A DNA stretch of 45,291 bases from Pseudomonas nitroreducens. Its GTDB lineage: Bacteria; Pseudomonadota; Gammaproteobacteria; Pseudomonadales; Pseudomonadaceae. Both the position numbers and the translations under genes were made by a program. The stretch lies in assembly GCF_024170165.1 (NCBI RefSeq), contig NZ_JALJXP010000022.1:1-45291 (forward strand), read 5' to 3'. Position 1 is the first letter of the stretch. The number at the start of each line of letters is the position of its first letter. The notes beneath the pieces are model-generated. The model worked only from the letters and a program-made list of their open reading frames with translations, had not been told where the DNA came from and did not search any database. Positions 34,245 to 41,883 of this stretch are shown here, piece after piece.

Positions 34245-35450
34245 TCACACGCGCTCGACGACCAGCGCCACGCCCTGCCCTACGCCCACGCACATGGTGC
34301 ACAGGCCGAGCTTGCCGCCGGACTTCTGCAGTTGATGCACGGCGGTCAGCACCAGACGCGCGCCGCTGGCGCCCAGCGGGTGGCCGAGGGCGATGGCGCC
34401 GCCGTTGGGATTCACCCGCGCATCGTCATCGGCGATACCCAGATCACGGGTCACCGCCAGGCCCTGCGCGGCGAAGGCTTCGTTCAGCTCGATGACGTCG
34501 AACTGGTCCACCGACAGGTTCAGGCGCTCCAGCAGTTTGCGCACCGCCGGCACCGGACCGATGCCCATCACGCGCGGGGCGACGCCGGCGCTGGCCATGC
34601 CGAGCACTTTCGCACGCGGCGTCAGACCGTGTTTCTTCACTGCCTCGGCACTGGCGAGGATCAGCGCCACGGCGCCGTCATTGACGCCGGAAGCGTTGCC
34701 GGCGGTGACGGTCTTGCCTTCGCCGTTGACCGGCTTGAGCTTGGCCAGCGCTTCCAGGGTGGTGTCCGGGCGCGGGTGCTCGTCGGTGTCCACGACGGTC
34801 TCACCCTTGCGGCCCTTGATCACCACCGGGACGATTTCCTCGGCGAAGTAACCGCTGGCCTGGGCGATGCCGGCACGCTGCTGGCTGCGCAGGGAAAAGG
34901 CGTCCTGGTCGGCGCGGTTGACGTTGTAATCGTCGGCCACGTTGTCGGCGGTCTGCGGCATGGCATCCACGCCGTACTGCGCCTTCATCAGCGGGTTGAT
35001 GAAGCGCCAGCCGATGGTGGTGTCCTCGATTTTCTGGCCGCGGCCGAAGGCGCTGTCGGCCTTGCCCATCACATAGGGTGCGCGGGACATGGATTCCACG
35101 CCGCCGGCGATGACCAGTTCGGCCTCGCCGCTGGCGATGGCGCGGAAGCCAGTGCCCACCGCGTCCAGACCCGAGGCGCAGAGTCGGTTGAGGGTCACGC
35201 CCGGCACGCTTTCCGGCAGGCCGGCCAGCAGCAGCGCCATGCGCGCCACGTTGCGGTTGTCTTCGCCGGCCTGGTTGGCGCAGCCGAGGTACACCTCGTC
35301 CAGCGCGGCCCAGTCGACTTGCGGGTTACGTTCCACCAGCGCCTTCACCGGTACTGCGGCGAGGTCGTCGGCGCGTACGCCGGAGAGCGAGCCGCCGAAG
35401 CGGCCGATGGGCGTGCGCACGGCGTCACAGATGAAGACCTCGCGGCTCAT
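34245..35450 (-). CDS. pcaF: 3-Oxoadipyl-CoA thiolase PcaF
   Basis: A 401-residue thiolase that cleaves beta-ketoadipyl-CoA with CoA into succinyl-CoA and acetyl-CoA. The acyl-accepting Cys91 is in TLNRLCASGLDAV. The catalytic His is in GGAIALGHPLGASGARL, and the second Cys is in LCTMCVGVGQG. The N-terminus VFICDAVRTPIGRFGGSLS and overall length fit PcaF. The start overlaps the pcaJ stop (ATGA) and is preceded by a perfect GGAGGTGA ribosome-binding site, so pcaJ and pcaF are translationally coupled. Confidence 0.95.
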   Translation of the reverse strand: MSREVFICDAVRTPIGRFGGSLSGVRADDLAAVPVKALVERNPQVDWAALDEVYLGCANQAGEDNRNVARMALLLAGLPESVPGVTLNRLCASGLDAVGTGFRAIASGEAELVIAGGVESMSRAPYVMGKADSAFGRGQKIEDTTIGWRFINPLMKAQYGVDAMPQTADNVADDYNVNRADQDAFSLRSQQRAGIAQASGYFAEEIVPVVIKGRKGETVVDTDEHPRPDTTLEALAKLKPVNGEGKTVTAGNASGVNDGAVALILASAEAVKKHGLTPRAKVLGMASAGVAPRVMGIGPVPAVRKLLERLNLSVDQFDVIELNEAFAAQGLAVTRDLGIADDDARVNPNGGAIALGHPLGASGARLVLTAVHQLQKSGGKLGLCTMCVGVGQGVALVVERV

Positions 35451-36229
35451 TCCTCACCTCCGAGCTGGCCGTGGGCGGCGGCGGTGCGGGCTTCGAGGGC
35501 GCGCAGGGCTTCCAGTTCCACGTCGGTCGGCGCGACGGTTTCGGTCACCTGCTCGGCGAAGCGGATCGCCCAGCCGGTGTTCTCGATCACCTGCTCGCGG
35601 GTCACGCCCGGGTGCAGGGTGGTGACGATGAATTCGTTGCTACCGGCTTCCGGCTCCATGATGCACAGGTCGGTAATGATCGCCACCGGGCCCTTGCCGG
35701 GCAGGCCGAGCTGCTGGCGATGATCGCCGCCCTCGCCGAAACCGACCGAGGTGATGAACGCCAGCTTGTCGACAAAGGTGCGGTGCGACTGCTTGAGGAT
35801 GATCAGCACTTCCTTGGCGGAACCGGCGATCTCCGGCGCGCCGCCGGCGCCGGGCAGGCGCACCTTGGGCTTGTTGTAGTCGCCGATGACGGTGGTGTTG
35901 ATGTTGCCGAAGCGGTCGACCTGGGCCGCGCCGAGGAAGCCGACATCGATGCGCCCGCCCTGCAGCCAGTAGCGGAAGATCTCGCCGGTGGGCACCACGG
36001 TGTCGGCGGTCTCGGCCAGTTCGCCGTCGCCGATGGACAGCGGCAGCACGCTGGGCTTGGCGCCGATGGGGCCGGATTCGTAGATCAGGACCACATCGGG
36101 CGATGCAGTCAGGCGCGCGAGGTTGGCAGCCTTGGATGGCAGGCCGATGCCGACGAAGCAGACGGCGCCGTTCTTCAGGCGGCGGGCGGCGGCCACGGTC
36201 ATCATTTCATTGGTGCTGTAGGCGCTCAT
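35447..36229 (-). CDS. pcaJ: 3-Oxoadipate CoA-transferase subunit B PcaJ
   Basis: A 260-residue family I CoA-transferase beta subunit. With PcaI it moves CoA from succinyl-CoA to beta-ketoadipate. The catalytic Glu51 lies in VVLIYESGPIGAKPS. Further family segments are VGIGLPSKAANLA and QVDRFGNINTTVIGDY, followed by RLPGAGGAPEIA. ATG 36229 shares its A with the pcaI stop (TAATG) and has GGAGG upstream. Its stop overlaps the pcaF start. Confidence 0.95.
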   Translation of the reverse strand: MSAYSTNEMMTVAAARRLKNGAVCFVGIGLPSKAANLARLTASPDVVLIYESGPIGAKPSVLPLSIGDGELAETADTVVPTGEIFRYWLQGGRIDVGFLGAAQVDRFGNINTTVIGDYNKPKVRLPGAGGAPEIAGSAKEVLIILKQSHRTFVDKLAFITSVGFGEGGDHRQQLGLPGKGPVAIITDLCIMEPEAGSNEFIVTTLHPGVTREQVIENTGWAIRFAEQVTETVAPTDVELEALRALEARTAAAHGQLGGEE

Positions 36230-37077
36230 TACTTGGCCTCCGCGAGCTTGGCTCGGAACTCTGCAAAGTCTTGGGTGCCGCGGATGTAGGTATCGATCCA
36301 GGCGTTGAAGGTGTCGCGGTCGCGGGCGATCGGGTCCCAGGCCTGGTAGAAGCGGTTGTCGCGCTCGGAGTAGCCGTGGGCGTAGGACGGGTGCGAACCG
36401 CCGGGCACCAGGCAGACGGCGGACAGCGCCCAGGTCGGCAGCACGCAGGAGTTCATCGGCGCGTTCAGGTCGTCGACGATTTCTTCCACGGTGACGATGC
36501 AGCGCTTGGCGGCCAGGGCGGCTTCCTTCTGCACGCCGAGGATGCCCCACAGCAGCACGTTGCCCTTGCGGTCGGCCTTCTGCGCGTGGATCACGGTGAC
36601 GTCCGGGCGTACCGACGGTACGGCGGCCAGTTGCTCGCCGGTGAACGGGCAATTGATGAACTTGATGTTCGGGTTGACCTTCGGCAGGTCGGAACCGGCG
36701 TAGGCGCGCAGCACGGCGAAAGGCAGGCCCGAGGCGCCGGCGACGTAGGAGTTGGCAAGGTCGGCGTGGCTGTGCTCGTCGATCTCCAGCTCTCGCGGCC
36801 AGCCCTTCTCCACCGCATCACGCAGGCGATGCAGCGAACCGACGCCGGGGTTGCCGCCCCAGGAGAAGGTCAGCTTGCGCACGCAACCGGCACCGATCAG
36901 CAGGTCGTAGACCAGGTCGGGGGTCATGCGCACCAGGTGCAGGTCTTTCTTGCCCTGGCGGATCAGCTCGTGGGAGGCAGCGGTGGGGATCAGGTGGGTG
37001 AAGCCTTCGAGCGCGACGGTATCGCCGTCGTTGACGAAGCGCTCGACCGCTTCGCGGAGAGTCAGGAGTTCAGCCAT
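36229..37077 (-). CDS. pcaI: 3-Oxoadipate CoA-transferase subunit A PcaI
   Basis: A 282-residue family I CoA-transferase alpha subunit, partner of PcaJ. Typical segments are VNDGDTVALEGFTHLIPTAA, then LTFSWGGNPGVGSL with the Gly-rich CoA-binding loop, and DVTVIHAQKADRKGNVLLWG. First gene of pcaIJFBDC, with candidate PcaR repeats upstream (37143-37175). The ribosome-binding site is weak (GAGACC). Separated from catA by a repeat-rich gap of about 390 bases, so it is likely its own transcription unit. Confidence 0.95.
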   Translation of the reverse strand: MAELLTLREAVERFVNDGDTVALEGFTHLIPTAASHELIRQGKKDLHLVRMTPDLVYDLLIGAGCVRKLTFSWGGNPGVGSLHRLRDAVEKGWPRELEIDEHSHADLANSYVAGASGLPFAVLRAYAGSDLPKVNPNIKFINCPFTGEQLAAVPSVRPDVTVIHAQKADRKGNVLLWGILGVQKEAALAAKRCIVTVEEIVDDLNAPMNSCVLPTWALSAVCLVPGGSHPSYAHGYSERDNRFYQAWDPIARDRDTFNAWIDTYIRGTQDFAEFRAKLAEAK

Positions 37078-37142
37078 GGTCGGTCTCGTTGTGTAGGGGG
37101 TGCCGATGGGAAAACAGTACCGTCGGGGGGATGGGCGAACAA

Positions 37143-37175
37143 TGCGATAATCGACTATTGGTGCGAATATCGAAC
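37143..37175 (-). promoter_or_regulatory. Candidate PcaR operator: two direct repeats before pcaI
   Basis: TGCGATAATCGAC (37143-37155) and TGCGAATATCGAA (37162-37174) are direct repeats with a 19-base period. Read on the minus strand the upstream copy is GTTCGATATTCGCAC, close to the published GTTCGATAATCGCAC-type site of the IclR-family regulator PcaR. They lie 66-98 bases before the pcaI start. No pcaR gene is in the window. Confidence 0.7.
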
Positions 37176-37231
37176 ACTTCTCTTAGGAGGCTAACGGCTG
37201 GTTTTCGCGGCGTGAGGAGTGCTTGAGTGGA

Positions 37232-37320
37232 CGCGGACCTTGTCCGCGATCGCGAGCGTGGCTCGCTCCTACAAGGAGCGCGCAGGCCAGCCCCTGTAGG
37301 AGCTGGCCATGCCTGCGACA
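37232..37320. repeat. REP-type repeat cluster between pca and cat operons
   Basis: One unit ends in GTGGCTCGCTCCTACA (to 37273) and a second begins TGTAGGAGCTGGCCATGCCT (from 37295), so two REP ends face outward. Degenerate copies of the CATG-centred variant. Confidence 0.65.
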
Positions 37321-37351
37321 GTCCGAGCTGCGGAGCATCAGGGTGCTCTGA

Positions 37352-37427
37352 GTAGGATGGCGTGGAGCGCAGCGATACCCATCAATCCGTGCGCCGACAG
37401 CATGGGTATCGCTCCGCTCCACCCTAC
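37352..37427. repeat. Inverted repeat family C, copy 3
   Basis: GTAGGATGGCGTGGAGCGCA (37352-37371), continuing GCGATACCCAT, is mirrored by ATGGGTATCGCTCCGCTCCA (37402-37421), continuing CCCTAC. The two arms are near-perfect inverted copies separated by about 20 bases. No gene lies between pcaI and catA apart from these repeats. Confidence 0.8.
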
Positions 37428-37464
37428 GTCGGGGTTACCGGCAAAGTCGGAGCGTTGGCGGGAA

Positions 37465-38397
37465 TCAGGCTTCCTGCAGCGCGCGGGGGCGGTTGCTGCG
37501 GTCTTCGGCGTCGGCGGAAACCGCCTGCTGCAGCTGGAAGTCGAACTCGATCTCGGCGAAGCGTCCGTCCACGCCGCGCGCCTGGGCGGCGGCCGCGTCC
37601 TCGACGAAACGCACCTCACCAATCAGCCCGTCACGGGTGGCGTAGGCGAAGTCGTCCCACAGGTACTGATCACCGGCGAGGTTGATCTGCGTGGTCAGGT
37701 GACGATGCCCCGGCGCCGAAATGAAGAAATGGATGTGCGCCGGACGCTGGCCATGGCGGCCCAGTTGATCGAGCAGTTCCTGGGTCGGGCCGTCCGGCGG
37801 GCAGCCGTAGCCGCTGGGCACGATGCTGCGGGCTTTGTAGCGGCCCTCGGCGTCGGTGACGATGCGCCGGCGCAGGTTGAACTCGGACTGGGTGCTGTCG
37901 AAGTAGGAGTAGGTGCCGTTGGTGTTGGCGTGCCAGAGGTCGACCACGGCGCCGGCCAGCGGCTTGCCCTGCGGGTCGAACACGCGGCCGGAGAGGAACA
38001 TCACGGTACCCGCGTCCTTGCCGTCGTCCATCCGCGCTTCGCCTTCGGACAGCGGCGCGCCGGCCACGTACAGGGGGCCTTCGATGGTGCGCGGGGTGCC
38101 GCCGCCGATGCCGGCGGCTTCGTCCTGGGCGTCCAGCAGCAGGTCGAGGTAGTGCTCGACGCCGAGGCCGGCAACGACCAGACCGGCTTCCTGGCGCGAG
38201 CCAAGACGGTTGAGGTAGTCCACCGCTTTCCAGAATTCGTCGGGGGTGACGTTCATGTCTTCGATCAGTTTCGCGGTGTCCTGCAGGATGCGCAGGACGA
38301 GGTTCTTCACCCGCGGGTTGCCCGCATCGTTCAGGGCGCCACTGGCTTCTTCGAAGAACTTCTGGATGTCGGCAGTCTGGGAAATCTTCACGGTCAT
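37465..38397 (-). CDS. catA: Catechol 1,2-dioxygenase CatA
   Basis: A 310-residue intradiol dioxygenase that cleaves catechol to cis,cis-muconate using non-haem Fe(III). Iron ligands are a Tyr in NGTYSYFD (about 163), Tyr197 in PSGYGCPPDGPTQ, and His221 and His223 in RPAHIHFFISAPGH. The N-terminal helical dimerisation/lipid-binding domain (about residues 1-100) is present. Length matches pseudomonad CatA. ATG 38397 follows GAGGATCGCATC. Last gene of catBCA. It receives catechol made by BenABC and BenD. Confidence 0.96.
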   Translation of the reverse strand: MTVKISQTADIQKFFEEASGALNDAGNPRVKNLVLRILQDTAKLIEDMNVTPDEFWKAVDYLNRLGSRQEAGLVVAGLGVEHYLDLLLDAQDEAAGIGGGTPRTIEGPLYVAGAPLSEGEARMDDGKDAGTVMFLSGRVFDPQGKPLAGAVVDLWHANTNGTYSYFDSTQSEFNLRRRIVTDAEGRYKARSIVPSGYGCPPDGPTQELLDQLGRHGQRPAHIHFFISAPGHRHLTTQINLAGDQYLWDDFAYATRDGLIGEVRFVEDAAAAQARGVDGRFAEIEFDFQLQQAVSADAEDRSNRPRALQEA

Positions 38398-38444
38398 GAT
38401 GCGATCCTCAAGTCTTGTTCTTGTGAGGTGTGCGAAAGGGAAAA

Positions 38445-38735
38445 TCAGCGGTCGTCGGAATGGATCGAGGACGGATGGCGGCAGAGCCCGTCGACCTCGA
38501 TGTCCATGTACGGAAACAGCGGCAGCTGCATCAGGGTGTCGTGCAGTTCCTCGACGCTGGCGAGGTCGAACACGCTGTAGTTGGCGTAGTGCCCGGCGAT
38601 GCGCCACAGGTGGCGCCACTTGCCCTCGCGCTGCAGGCGCTGGGCCAGTTCCTTCTCGTCGGCCTTGAGCTGGGCGGCCTTCGCCGGGTCCATGTCGACG
38701 GGCAATTTCACGGTCATCTTCACGTGGAACAGCAT
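38445..38735 (-). CDS. catC: Muconolactone delta-isomerase CatC
   Basis: A 96-residue enzyme that shifts the double bond of muconolactone to give beta-ketoadipate enol-lactone. Sequence MLFHVKMTVKLPVDMDP and the later RIAGHYANYSVFDLAS and LPLFPYMDIEVDGLCRHPS are diagnostic, and length is exact for this ferredoxin-like, decameric protein. The ribosome-binding site is GAGGAGAACCCCCG. Between catB and catA in one operon. Confidence 0.96.
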   Translation of the reverse strand: MLFHVKMTVKLPVDMDPAKAAQLKADEKELAQRLQREGKWRHLWRIAGHYANYSVFDLASVEELHDTLMQLPLFPYMDIEVDGLCRHPSSIHSDDR

Positions 38736-38776
38736 CGGGGGTTCTCCTCTATCGGGCAGTCGGAAAGGGTTTCGAA

Positions 38777-39898
38777 TCAGGTACGGCGGAAGCGCGCCAG
38801 GCGCTCTTCGTCGAGGGTCAGGCCCAGGCCGGGCGTGCGCGGCACGTGGAGCTGGAAGTCGCGGTAGACCGGCGCCTCGGTGACGATTTCCTCGGTGAGC
38901 AGCAGCGGGCCGAACAGCTCGGTGGCCCAGGTCAGCTTCTCCAGGGTGAGGAAGGCGTGGGCCGAGGCCAGGGTGCCGACCGCGCCTTCGAGCATGGTCC
39001 CGCCGTACAGCGCGATGCCGGCGGCTTCGGCGATCTGCGCGGTGCGCAGCACGGCGCGTGGGCCGCCGTTCTTGGCGATCTTCAGGGCGAAAATGCTGGC
39101 TGCGCCGTCGGCGGCGAGGCTGAAGGCGTCGGCAACACTTTCGATGGATTCGTCGGCCATGATCGGCGCCGGACTGCGCTGGTTCAGGCGCACCTGGCCG
39201 CTGCGATTGATCCGCGAAATCGGCTGCTCGATGAGGTCGATGCCGTTCTCGCCGAGCACCTGGCAGCCGCGGATGGCCTGGGATTCGTCCCAGCCCTGGT
39301 TGACGTCCACACGCACGCTGGCGCGCTCGCCCAGGGCCTTCTTGATCGCCACCACGTGCTTGAGGTCCTGCTCCAGCGGGTTGGCGCCGATCTTCAGTTT
39401 GAAGATGCGGTGACGGCGAATTTCCAGCATCTGCTCGGCTTCGGCGATGTCGCGGGCGGTGTCGCCGGAGGCCAGGGTCCAGGCCACTTCCAGGCTGTCG
39501 CGCACGCGGCCGCCGAGCAGCTCGCTGACCGGGAGGCCGAGGCGCTTGCCCTGGGCGTCCAGCAGCGCGCTTTCGATACCGGAGCGGGCGAAGGTGTTGC
39601 CCTTGATCGACTTGTCCAGGCGCTGCATGCAGGCATTGATGTTGCTGGCGTCCTGGCCCTTGAGCAGCGGCGCGAAGTGCGCGTCGATGTTGGCCTTGAT
39701 GCTTTCCGGGCTCTCGTTGCCGTAGGCCAGGCCGCCGATGGTGGTGGCTTCGCCGATGCCTTCGACACCGTCGGAGCAGCGCAGGCGGATGATCACCAGG
39801 GTCTGCTGCTGCATGGTGTGCATGGCCAGCTTGTGCGGGCGGATGGTCGGCAGGTCGACGATGATCGACTCGATGCGTTCGATGACGGGGCTACTCAT
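38777..39898 (-). CDS. catB: Muconate cycloisomerase CatB
   Basis: A 373-residue enolase-superfamily enzyme that lactonises cis,cis-muconate to muconolactone. The KxK base is Lys167/Lys169 in RIFKLKIGANP. Metal ligands are Asp198 (VRVDVNQGWD), Glu224 (DLIEQPI) and Asp249 (IMADESIES), at the same residue numbers as in P. putida muconate lactonising enzyme. ATG 39898 was chosen on family length; an upstream in-frame extension to 40048 would run into the catR control region. First gene of catBCA, divergent from catR, and expected to need CatR plus cis,cis-muconate. Confidence 0.96.
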   Translation of the reverse strand: MSSPVIERIESIIVDLPTIRPHKLAMHTMQQQTLVIIRLRCSDGVEGIGEATTIGGLAYGNESPESIKANIDAHFAPLLKGQDASNINACMQRLDKSIKGNTFARSGIESALLDAQGKRLGLPVSELLGGRVRDSLEVAWTLASGDTARDIAEAEQMLEIRRHRIFKLKIGANPLEQDLKHVVAIKKALGERASVRVDVNQGWDESQAIRGCQVLGENGIDLIEQPISRINRSGQVRLNQRSPAPIMADESIESVADAFSLAADGAASIFALKIAKNGGPRAVLRTAQIAEAAGIALYGGTMLEGAVGTLASAHAFLTLEKLTWATELFGPLLLTEEIVTEAPVYRDFQLHVPRTPGLGLTLDEERLARFRRT

Positions 39899-39949
39899 GG
39901 ACGGCGTTCCGCTCCGGGATTTCTGAATGGGCCGGGCTGCTCTGCAGCG

Positions 39950-39964
39950 ATACCCGGAAGGTCT
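39950..39964. promoter_or_regulatory. CatR-type site near catB promoter (ATAC-N7-GTCT)
   Basis: ATACCCGGAAGGTCT matches the ATAC-N7-GTAT site of the CatR/CatM/BenM group in all but one base and has the G-N11-A form on the minus strand. It lies 52 bases upstream of the catB start, suitable for activation of catBCA. Confidence 0.6.
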
Positions 39965-40030
39965 TTTGACGGATGAAGAAGGATTGCGTCTGGCCTGCAG
40001 GGCAGTCCAATATCGTTGCCGTCTGGTTGC

Positions 40031-40045
40031 ATACCCTGGAGGTAT
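40031..40045. promoter_or_regulatory. Perfect CatR-type site over catR ribosome-binding site
   Basis: ATACC-CTGGA-GGTAT is a perfect palindrome and an exact ATAC-N7-GTAT match. It covers the catR Shine-Dalgarno GGAGG and ends two bases before the start codon. Binding there could repress catR. Confidence 0.65.
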
Positions 40046-40046
40046 C

Positions 40047-40919
40047 ATGGAGCTGCGACACCTGCGCTACTTCCGCGAAGTGGCCGGCACCCTCAACTTC
40101 ACCCGCGCCGCCGAGCGCCTGCACATTGCCCAGCCACCGCTGAGCCGGCAGATCCAGCAGCTCGAAGAACTGCTCGGCGTGCCACTGCTGGAGCGTGGCC
40201 GACCGCTGCGCCTGACTGACGCCGGGCGTTACTTCCACGAGCAGACCGGCACCCTGCTGGCACAGCTGGAGAGCATCTGCCAGAGCACCCGGCGCATCGG
40301 TCGGGGCGAACGCCAGTGGTTCGGCATCGGCTTCGCGCCCTCGACGCTGTACGACGGCCTGCCCGAGCTGATCCGCGAGTTGCGCGGCGACGCCGCTCTG
40401 GAGCTGGGGCTGCAGGAAATGACCACGGTGCAGCAGGTCGAGGCGCTGAAAAGCGGGCGCATCGACATCGGTTTCGGGCGCATCCGCATCGACGATCCCG
40501 CCATTACCCAGCAGGTATTGCGCGAGGAGCCGATGGTCGCCGTGCTGCCCGCCGGGCACCGCCTGCTCGGCGCGCCGCTGAGCCTGGAGCAACTGGCCGG
40601 CGAGGACTTCGTGCTCTACCCCGCCAACCCGCGCCCCAGCTATGCCGACCACGTGCTGGCGCTGTTCGCCAACCACGGCCTGAGCGTGCGCGTTTCGCAA
40701 TGGACCAATGAGCTGCAGACCGCCATCGGCCTGGTCGCCGCCGGCCTGGGCGTGGCGCTGGTGCCGGCGTCGGTGCAACAGCAGCACCGCGCCGACATCG
40801 GCTACGCCAGGCTGACCGACGCCGAGGCGGTCTCGCCGATCATCCTCAGCCAGCGCCGCGGCGACGTCAGTGCGCCGCTGCAACGCTGCCTGCAACTGAT
40901 CGGCGCGAACCTGCCGTAA
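40047..40919 (+). CDS. catR: LysR regulator CatR
   Basis: A 290-residue LysR activator of the cat operon with cis,cis-muconate as the expected inducer. The start MELRHLRYFREVAGTLNFTRAAERLHIAQPP is the CatR/BenM/CatM/ClcR DNA-binding domain (about 1-60). ETTVQQVEALKSGRIDIGFGR-like EMTTVQQVEALKSGRID and AIGLVAAGLGVALVPASV belong to the effector domain. ATG 40047 has GGAGG six bases upstream. Divergent from catBCA and convergent with benD (18 bases between stops). Operator candidates lie at 39950-39964 and 40031-40045. Confidence 0.93.
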   Translation: MELRHLRYFREVAGTLNFTRAAERLHIAQPPLSRQIQQLEELLGVPLLERGRPLRLTDAGRYFHEQTGTLLAQLESICQSTRRIGRGERQWFGIGFAPSTLYDGLPELIRELRGDAALELGLQEMTTVQQVEALKSGRIDIGFGRIRIDDPAITQQVLREEPMVAVLPAGHRLLGAPLSLEQLAGEDFVLYPANPRPSYADHVLALFANHGLSVRVSQWTNELQTAIGLVAAGLGVALVPASVQQQHRADIGYARLTDAEAVSPIILSQRRGDVSAPLQRCLQLIGANLP

Positions 40920-40937
40920 GTGCCTCATCGCGGCGCC

Positions 40938-41711
40938 TCAGCCCAGGTCGCCGCCACCCACCGGCAGGGTTACGCCGGTGATGTAGCTGGCTTCGTCGGA
41001 GGCGAGAAAGAGGATCGCGCCGACCTGTTCGTCGATGCTGCCGTAGCGTTTCATCAGGCTGCTGGCGACGGTCTGGTCGACGATCTGCTGGTACCAGAGT
41101 TTTTCCTCTTCACTCTGCTGCGCTGCGTTGCGCGGGATGCGCCGGGGCGGCGCTTCGGTGCCGCCGGGCGCGGTGGCGTTGACTCGCACGCCGCGCTCGG
41201 CGGTCTCGAAGGCCAGACACGCGGTCAGCGCATTCACCCCGCCCTTCGCCGCACCGTAGGGCACGCGGTTCACCCCACGGGTGGCGATGGACGAGACATT
41301 GACGATGGCACCCGCGCCCTGCTCCAGCATCGGCACCAGCGCGGCGCGGCAGCACCACAAAGTCGGGAACAGCGAGCGGCGCACCTCGGCTTCGATTTCG
41401 TCCTCGGCGTAGTGCTCGAAGGGCTTCGCCCAGATGGTGCCGCCGACGTTGTTGACCAGGATGTCGAGGCGGCCGAAGCGCTCGATGGCCTGGGCGACCA
41501 CGCCCTGGCAGTCGGAAAAGCGCTCCAGGTCGGCGGTCAGGGTGAGCACTTCGCCGTGCTGGCCGAGGGCGTCCTGCAGCTCGTGGACAATCTCGGAGCG
41601 GTCCACGGCGATGACTCTCGCGCCCTCTTCCGCCAGCCGCTCGGCGACGCGCCGGCCGATGCCCTGGGCGGCGCCGGTGACGAGGGCGGTTTTGTTATTG
41701 AATCGGTTCAT
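40938..41711 (-). CDS. benD: Benzoate diol (1,6-dihydroxycyclohexadiene carboxylate) dehydrogenase BenD
   Basis: A 257-residue short-chain dehydrogenase that oxidises and decarboxylates the benzoate cis-diol to catechol with NAD+. The nucleotide motif TGAAQGIG is at residues 12-19, NNVG at 87-90, the catalytic Ser at about 140, and Tyr152/Lys156 in VPYGAAKGG. IPRNAAQQSEEEKLWYQQIV is a BenD/XylL-type segment. ATG 41711 has GAGGTCACC upstream; an in-frame extension through the repeats to 42011 is rejected. Separated from benC by a family B repeat block. Confidence 0.95.
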   Translation of the reverse strand: MNRFNNKTALVTGAAQGIGRRVAERLAEEGARVIAVDRSEIVHELQDALGQHGEVLTLTADLERFSDCQGVVAQAIERFGRLDILVNNVGGTIWAKPFEHYAEDEIEAEVRRSLFPTLWCCRAALVPMLEQGAGAIVNVSSIATRGVNRVPYGAAKGGVNALTACLAFETAERGVRVNATAPGGTEAPPRRIPRNAAQQSEEEKLWYQQIVDQTVASSLMKRYGSIDEQVGAILFLASDEASYITGVTLPVGGGDLG

Positions 41712-41746
41712 GGTGACCTCTTTTGGCATCTTCGTTTGGTCCACCA

Positions 41747-41864
41747 CCCTCTCCCCTGCCCTCTCCCTGAAGGGAGAGGGAGCTGTCTGTGCCGGCTGAC
41801 GCCATCGTTTCATCCTGCACCGAACGGTCCCCTCTCCCTTCAGGGAGAGGGTTAGGGAGAGGGG
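41747..41864. repeat. CCCTCTCCC-type paired repeat (family B, copy 3)
   Basis: Mirror-image units CCCTCTCCCTGAAGGGAGAGGG and CCCCTCTCCCTTCAGGGAGAGGG, the latter followed by TTAGGGAGAGGGG. Same design as 28026-28155. It lies within the ben operon between benC and benD. Confidence 0.8.
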
Positions 41865-41883
41865 CTTTACCGGCGGAGCGCCA

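Noticed and set aside
37185..37190. Perfect AGGAGG sequence on the plus strand between pcaI and catA
   Set aside because: No start codon with a credible frame follows within ribosome range; probably chance.
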